DNA of 64,000 bases from contig NW_024067737.1 of assembly GCF_009389715.1 (NCBI RefSeq), positions 507,501-571,500 of the forward strand. The letters run 5' to 3'. How positions within the stretch are numbered: the first letter of the stretch is position 1; the number at the start of each line of letters is the position of its first letter. Shown here in pieces: positions 58,061-64,000 of this stretch. Origin of the DNA: Phoenix dactylifera. Taxonomy: Eukaryota > Streptophyta > Magnoliopsida > Arecales > Arecaceae. Under the pieces are notes generated by a model, which worked only from the letters and a program-made list of their open reading frames with translations, ran no database searches and had not been told where the DNA came from. Made by a program: the position numbers and the translations under genes.

Positions 58061-58435
58061 TTTGAACACTAGTATAATAGTGGTGAAAGTGATCCTTGAA
58101 AGTCCAAGCATCTGAACCTATGCTACTTTTTATCCTTCATTCGATTTATATCTTTGTACTAACCCAACGCCGGTGGCATGCTCATATACATATCTCTAAG
58201 TCTTGCCCAATAAAGCTTAGCAAGCCATTCTCTACTTTGATTAGCCAAGCTCTCAAGTGATCCTAGGATGGAAAAGGGGGCACCATGAAGGATGGGCGAT
58301 ATTTGCTGAAATAAATTAATTTTAAAAATTTTAGATGCTTTATCCCTTGCTTCATGTATGTACCATCTTGCATGCTCATTAAATAAATTTAACTGACATC
58401 AAAGACAAAAACACTCATATAAAAATATGTGCATT

Positions 58436-58441
<6 letters not shown>

Positions 58442-58477
<36 letters not shown>
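58442..58477. repeat. (TA)n microsatellite
   Basis: About 17 TA units directly before the LTR-like sequence starting at 58478. Confidence 0.92.
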
Positions 58478-58482
<5 letters not shown>

Positions 58483-58997
58483 CCCAAGGTGACAACCCAA
58501 GAGGAGGGATGAATTGGATTTTCTAAAAATTATGTTCCCTTTTGAATTGATGCAGCGGAATGATAAGATGTTATTTACTTAAGCTCTAGGCAATTACAAG
58601 TAAAGCAGTAGAAAATTAAGCTAGAGCAATTATATTATGGCTTTAGGGTGCAATTGATCTAAAATCAACTTATAGTTGTATGATCAATTTTAATCTATGT
58701 GAATGGTAAGAATGGAGTGGAAGCTAAGCAAGTTCTAAACAATCACTTATAAATCAATTGGAAACAAAGCTAGAGATATTACACAATCAAGTATGAATGT
58801 AAGGCATGAAACATAAGAGATAAGACATCACAAACACAAAGATGTATAGTGGTTCGGTGCACCCCAGCACCTACATCCACTTCCCAAGACCTCTTGAGAA
58901 TTTCACTATAATCCCTCAGATTACAGCTGGTTGTTTTACAAACTTACAACCTAACTTGTTGTTTTCACGAGATCACAACGAACTCGGTCGGTTTTCA

Positions 58998-59175
58998 CAG
59001 ACTCACCGACCACAACCTTACAACGATTGTTTTCCGGATTCACAATCAACCCAGTTGACTTTTCCAAAGGCTCACCAACCACAACCTTACAACGATTGTT
59101 TTCCGGGTTCACAATCAACCCAGTTGGTTTTCTCAAAGGCTTACCAACCACAACCTTACAACGTTGGTTTTATAC
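58998..59175. repeat. 69-bp tandem repeat
   Basis: CACAACCTTACAACGATTG recurs at 59011 and 59080, and in shortened form at 59149, exactly 69 bp apart, with GGATTCACAATCAACCCAGT-type sequence between. 69 bp is 23 codons, so an open frame appears, but it is not a gene I recognise. Confidence 0.88.
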
Positions 59176-59688
59176 TTGGCTCACCAACAAACCTTAACCT
59201 CTTGATTCAATCCCTTGATTGAATCAAGTTACAAGATATTAGAACAAGGGTTTAAAACAAATACAAGCTTCTTAAACAAGCAGATATAACAATGTAAACA
59301 AATAGAGTAAAGAGAAGAAGCCCTCAAACAAGTTTTGTAGATAAAGGAACTCGGCTTCTTATTTACTTGACCCTCTTCTGATTTTACATGAGGTAGAGGA
59401 TCACTGAGGCAGCACACAGTTGGAGAGGAAGCTTTGGGATTCACTCGGATGCTCTTCTTCTCTCACTTTTGCTTTGAATGGCCCTTTTGTGCTTTTGGAA
59501 GGTTTCTCTTAAAATCTCCTTGAAATCTCTTCCCTATGTGTTCTCTCCCACTTTCTTAACTTCTCTCCTAGCTCTTTCCTTGATTTTATAGCTTTGGATG
59601 GCATGGGAACAAAGATCTAGCCGTTAGAGATAAAAATAGAGCCGTTGGAGTTGAGAAAAAACTAGCCGTTATGCCTTCCAGCGTGCTC

Positions 59689-59918
59689 GAGTCGACTCGG
59701 CTGAAGTAGGAGTCGACTCGGCTGAAGCAGGAGTCGACTCGGCTGGGAGTCGACTCGGCTAGGAGTCGACTCGAGCACTGCAGCGCTGAAAATCAACTCT
59801 CTGTCTTTTTGTCTGTTCTCAGTCGGAGTCGACTCACAGAATCCCGGAGTCGACTCGAGCTCTGTTCCTTGAAACTCCAGAGTGCCAGAGTCGACTCTGA
59901 ACTTCCAGGAGTCGACTC
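59689..59918. repeat. Cluster of nine GAGTCGACTC palindromes
   Basis: Copies at 59689, 59710, 59731, 59747, 59763, 59826, 59847, 59888 and 59909. The first five are spaced 16-21 bp apart with CGGCTGAAGNAG or CGGCTGG linkers. A 10-bp perfect palindrome repeated this often within 230 bp is not chance; it sits inside the LTR-like block. Confidence 0.93.
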
Positions 59919-60230
59919 GAGGACTATTCTTTTGAATCTTTCTTTGAATTTGCTCCTCCAACTTGAATCCTTTGAACTTGAAACTGGGCCAATGAAGTGT
60001 AGCTTTCTTCCAACTTTTCTTGAGAGCTTTTGAGGCCTTCTTGTATTTTTCCAACTTGCTATGTTCCTTGTAAAACAAATTATCTTTCTTCTTGCAACAC
60101 AAGCATTAGTAATTATACTTCAAGGTTTTGTGATCATCAAAAATTAATCTTTAAATCAATCTTTAGGTCATTAATCTCCTCTTTTTTGATGATGACAAAA
60201 CTTGGAGTATATGCAATATAAAATAGATTG

Positions 60231-63200
60231 TGTTCTAGAGCTAATGCATAACTAAGTTGCATGAAGTAGAAAACATATATCTTTAAAATATACTTCATGA
60301 TAATGCTTTAGATTTAATCAGCTTAACATAATCAACATATAAAGCATTACGAACATATACTCAGATATTTCTCCCCCTTTTTGACAACATCAAAAAGGTT
60401 GCAAGATAATGAAACATTAAGCACAAAGATAATGATACTCAAATATTTCTTTTCCTTATTGTACTCTGATTTTCAGTTAATGCATGTCAAATTATTGCAA
60501 GAATATGAATCATATAACTCAAGGCAATAATATCAGAATGAGATTAATCAGCATAGATCAGAGCCAATTAAGATGATTTCAGAGCAAATTATAAGGAGAG
60601 CACATCGAATGTGATTCCAAAGATAGTTTTCAAATCAAGTGTAGGTAGAACCTTTTTCAAGTTAATTCAAGAAGCATCAAGACTGATATTTAAAGAAGGC
60701 ACGAATAGAAATCTAACCCCCTTTTTTGAAAGATCTTTAATAACAAGTATGAAAGCTTGTTTATTTAATATCTTTTGCCCAATATATTAAGTATTTAGCA
60801 ACATGAGAGCAATTTAATTAATTTTCAGAGTATAAGATCAAAACTTATATACTTGAAAAACATACCATCATGTTGGATCATTAATTCTTAATGACTTCAA
60901 AGTTCTTTTATGATAATAAGAGCATTGGGGCATAAATACCAAAATATGAATTCATGCAATTTTTGATACATCTTAGAGCTCTTTTAAAGACTTTCTTTTA
61001 TTCCTTTAGAGAGAAACACATTTTGTTATATATAAAAATGAATTGGCACAGGATTGAAACTCTAAAGAGCAAGCCAATAAGAACTCGTTAGTGAATTTCA
61101 AAATAGATTTTCTAATAGAGACAAATGGATTTTTTTTAAAAAAAAAATAATTTTCAAAACAGTTGATTTGCCAATTAGGTGTATTTTACCATCTATAAAT
61201 CTATCACATATAGTAGTTACTTTAAATTTGTGTTCATAAGAAATACTGAAGGAAATTTAGCTCAACACATTATTCTCCCCCTCTTTCATTAAACTAGAGA
61301 CTCTTAAGATCAACTGTTTGAATTGTAATTTGGTTCATGATTGATGCACTAACCAAATAACAAGCCTCAAGGTGTATCATACAGATTTTCAGATTTAAAT
61401 TTCAGATGATACATAATGGAGAGTATTAGGATCACTTCTCATTTAATATTCTTTCTCTCTCCTTTAGTTATGGATTTATGCGATTAAGCTCCATATGATC
61501 TCTCCTCCTAAAAATTTTCTTTCTCCTCCTTAATTGAACATTCCATTTAAGAGTTTAGAATTTGAAGATAATTTTCAATAAAATATTCAAATTGTCAATC
61601 TTGAAAATATATGTTCTATAAGTTTCAGCACAGCTTATACTAATGAGAGCATATTGAGATAAGACAACCTTTATAAAACTCAACTCAAGGTATAGGCTTT
61701 ATATAATTAAGACAAGTAATGGCAACACAAGGAGGTTCATCAAAATTAATTCATAAAATATTCAAGGTATGCATCATATGATGGTAACTTTTGAATAAGA
61801 TGAAGAAGGATTGATATGTCTAAAGCTCCCCCTCAAAAGATGCATTCTTCTTTAATCATTCTTTTCTTTTTGTTGAATTTCAGATTTTAATGATGAGCGT
61901 GAATAAAACTGAAATTCTATGATATCAGGAATGTAGAGTGATCTAGAATTATTCAAAATTTATAGCAATCACTCTTTTTAATCTTTTAAGAACAAGTTAT
62001 GCTTCCTCTTAATCTTTGAGAAAATGTTCTGAAATATTAATAAGAAAATAATTCATTTGAAGCTCAATTTCTTTCAAAAGCAATTACATTTTCTCTCTTT
62101 TAAGAGTCATTTGAGTGAGCTGAAATGTTTCTAGCTTTAAGATCATTCACTCTTTTAAAAATAGCTTCTTTTTTTTTGGTGATGGAAGCAACAATCATGC
62201 AGAAAGGGATATAGAAGATCATTCAAATGAATGTTTATAAAATTTAATTTTTTACTCATAGATTTATAGCAATGTATACATGAAATACAATGAATCTTTT
62301 TAATATCAAAGTAAAGTCATATATTTAGAAATATTTGTTCGCAATCAAGATTATTGAAAAATACACCATTTAAACCAATTTTAGTATACTTTAAAGATAA
62401 GAAATGATATGTTTCAGATGCGTATCAGAGCAATCAACCAAGGCATCAAAATTAATTTTGTTTTTCTTAAGTTAAGATTTTTTATTTAGGAATCATATTG
62501 AGTTATTCTCCTGAATGATGCGATCATTGAAGCATGTAACTAAGGTTACAAAGATGTACCGATATAAGCATTTTTAAATTAAGTTTAAGCTTTTATACAA
62601 AATCGGATTTTGAACTTCATAAAGATTTTCAAGGAGGCTTTCAAAGTTATAATTTGAGATATGTATCTTCCATATTGTAGCTCATCTTAAATCATTACGA
62701 TTGAAAACACATATTTCAAACATATTAGAGCATATTCAGAATATTTGTATTTAATATTGAGTTTTGGTACGAATTAGAACATTATGTACCAAAGTTAGGC
62801 AAGTTGAAAGATAAAACAAAAATAATTCATTTTGCCTAAATAGAGATATCCTTCTCTTCTCCTTTTTACAAATTTATTCAACTTTCAGATTTCAAAGATG
62901 ATTGTGAACGACAAATCTGAAAAAAATTTTCAATAATACAAAAACAATTATGTAGTATTTCAAACATTCAATCAAATTATCCAAGCATGGAGCATTACAA
63001 AATATTGAGAACCCATAATTCAAAATATCATGCCACATGCAAAGTATATTATGGGTTAAGTCATGCATTAAAATATTAAGAACAAGCACCAAGGATCAAA
63101 ATCAATTCTTTTCAAATAAACTCCCCCTATTTAAATATAATCTTGCACTGATTTCATCCTTAAGGTATGTTTTCAAGTGATTAAAACTTGACTTGATTCT

Positions 63201-64000
63201 TCTTATATACTTTCATTTACTTTGTCATTCATTTTTCTATTTTTTTGAATTTCTTTCCTTAACCAATTAATGAACATTTTGATTTTATTTTTTATTTTTA
63301 CTTTCTTATGCTCTATACTCTATTTGCTCCCTATCCGGTGGAGTTGGAAGGGGCACGAGGTACTACCACTAGCCTCCCTCTTGTGCCGTCCCTAATATAT
63401 CCTACAACGAATAGTTCGGTCAAATAGTACCGGGCACTACCACTAGCCTCCCCATTGGCACCATCCCTATGATAAGCAATATAGAAAGGTTAAAATGTTC
63501 ACTTCAAACTTTTCCTGTTTAAGTGTAATTAATTATGGATTTTATCCCTTCCAAAAGAATTCTCACACAAGTCTCACAAATGTGCCGAATATATTATGCT
63601 TGTTTTGCTTTTTCTTACGATTGGAGTATTTGCCTTTACTTAGATTTTACTTTTCTTGAATAATGTTCATTTTTTTTTCTTTATCTCTCTCTTTTTGTTA
63701 TTCTCAAGTAATTTACATGAAAGAGCAGAATAAAGAAATAATCTTTTGTATCATATAGATGTATATCATGCAACCAACATTTTCATTATGCTCAAGGATT
63801 CATAGCTTCTCACAAGTTATTTTAAATCAAAATTTTAAGTATAAACTTATATATTTCATGGTTATGACTTGGCAAAGATATATTTTAGTTTGGGCAAACC
63901 ATGAAACAATTTCTAAAAGCATAAGTCAATCAATACATATATAAACATGATATCACGAAATTAATAATTAAAGACTTTAATCATGCCACAATAAGATTTA
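60231..64000. other. AT-rich, non-coding to the right edge, probable retroelement interior
   Basis: No domain could be read in any frame. It contains several CTCCCCCT motifs (60371, 61274, 61829, 63121) and a small direct repeat at 63352-63469. It is probably decayed or non-coding retrotransposon sequence linked to the LTR on its left. Confidence 0.45.
63352..63469. repeat. Direct repeat of an ACTACCACTAGCCTCCC segment
   Basis: GGCACGAGGTACTACCACTA...GCCGTCCCTAA (63352-63395) and GGGCACTACCACTAG...GGCACCATCCCTA (63432-63469), two diverged copies about 80 bp apart. Confidence 0.8.

Larger units (their letters stand above)
58478..60230 (-). mobile_element. SIRE/Maximus-like copia LTR (probable)
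   Basis: It begins TGTTGCCCAAGGTGACAACC and AAGAGGAGGGATGAATTGG, an LTR start I associate with SIRE-type copia elements of plants. It is followed by a 69-bp tandem repeat, a GTCGAC-rich block and CTTTTTTGATGATGACAAAAC near 60181. To the right, on the minus strand, AAAAAGGGGGAG-type motifs (rc near 60371, also 61274, 61829 and 63121) suit the stretch that precedes a SIRE 3' LTR, so I infer minus orientation. The inner LTR boundary is not determined. Confidence 0.5.

Noticed and set aside
58842..59222. 126-codon open frame
   Set aside because: It is produced by a 69-bp tandem repeat inside an LTR-like block and matches no protein I recognise.
1..64000. CRISPR array, operons or other bacterial systems
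   Set aside because: All recognisable genes are eukaryotic (plant) and the repeats are transposon or satellite-like without a spacer layout.

Overview
The window looks like nuclear DNA of a flowering plant, probably a monocot. It is AT-rich with few genes, it carries an intact plant-specific ALOG-domain gene, and it is packed with plant transposon families: a Ty3/gypsy element with Tat-like gag, RNase H-bearing L1 LINEs, a CACTA/En-Spm element, MITEs and a probable SIRE-like copia LTR. A palm-like genome is my guess; nothing here proves it. Layout by region: 1-15287 is a decayed minus-strand gypsy element. Its PBS and 5' LTR lie near 14443-15287 and its integrase runs off the left edge. A 9.1-kb insertion (1228-10340) splits its RNase H domain. 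The insertion is flanked by a 13-bp target-site duplication and is a chimera: a minus-strand LINE (ORF1 plus EN/RT/RNase H ORF2) at its 3' side and a gag-protease fragment of a different LTR retrotransposon at its 5' side, joined at an A-rich tract. 15443-26254 is a near-complete CACTA transposon (10.8 kb, ATC target duplication) with palindromic subterminal arrays, a multi-exon Transposase_24 (TnpA-like) gene and a TNP2-type transposase broken by one apparent single-base deletion. It sits just upstream of a short membrane-protein exon (26262-26510) that may be the 3' end of a host gene whose upstream part lies left of the window. 26.5-32 kb is non-coding, with a LINE RNase H fragment (28.7-29.1 kb) and a fold-back MITE (30.6-31.0 kb). 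33251-33943 is the only convincing intact host gene, an ALOG/LSH-type nuclear regulator with a probable leader intron and a CAG repeat just before its start. 34-64 kb is gene-poor: direct and tandem repeats, purine-rich tracts, LTR-like blocks, a second LINE fragment (49.3-51.1 kb), an AT-rich MITE (54.8-55.7 kb), and from 58478 a probable SIRE/copia-type LTR with a 69-bp tandem repeat and nine copies of the palindrome GAGTCGACTC. How the parts relate: the window records layered insertion. The gypsy element landed first, the LINE/gag-pro chimera landed inside it, and the CACTA element landed nearby in probable intronic sequence. Nearly all the internal stop codons I could read in the broken retroelement frames are TAG, as expected from deamination of methylated CHG sites, so these elements were probably silenced by methylation. 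I found no clearly novel multi-gene system. The most unusual structure is the chimeric LINE/LTR-element insertion bounded by one target-site duplication.
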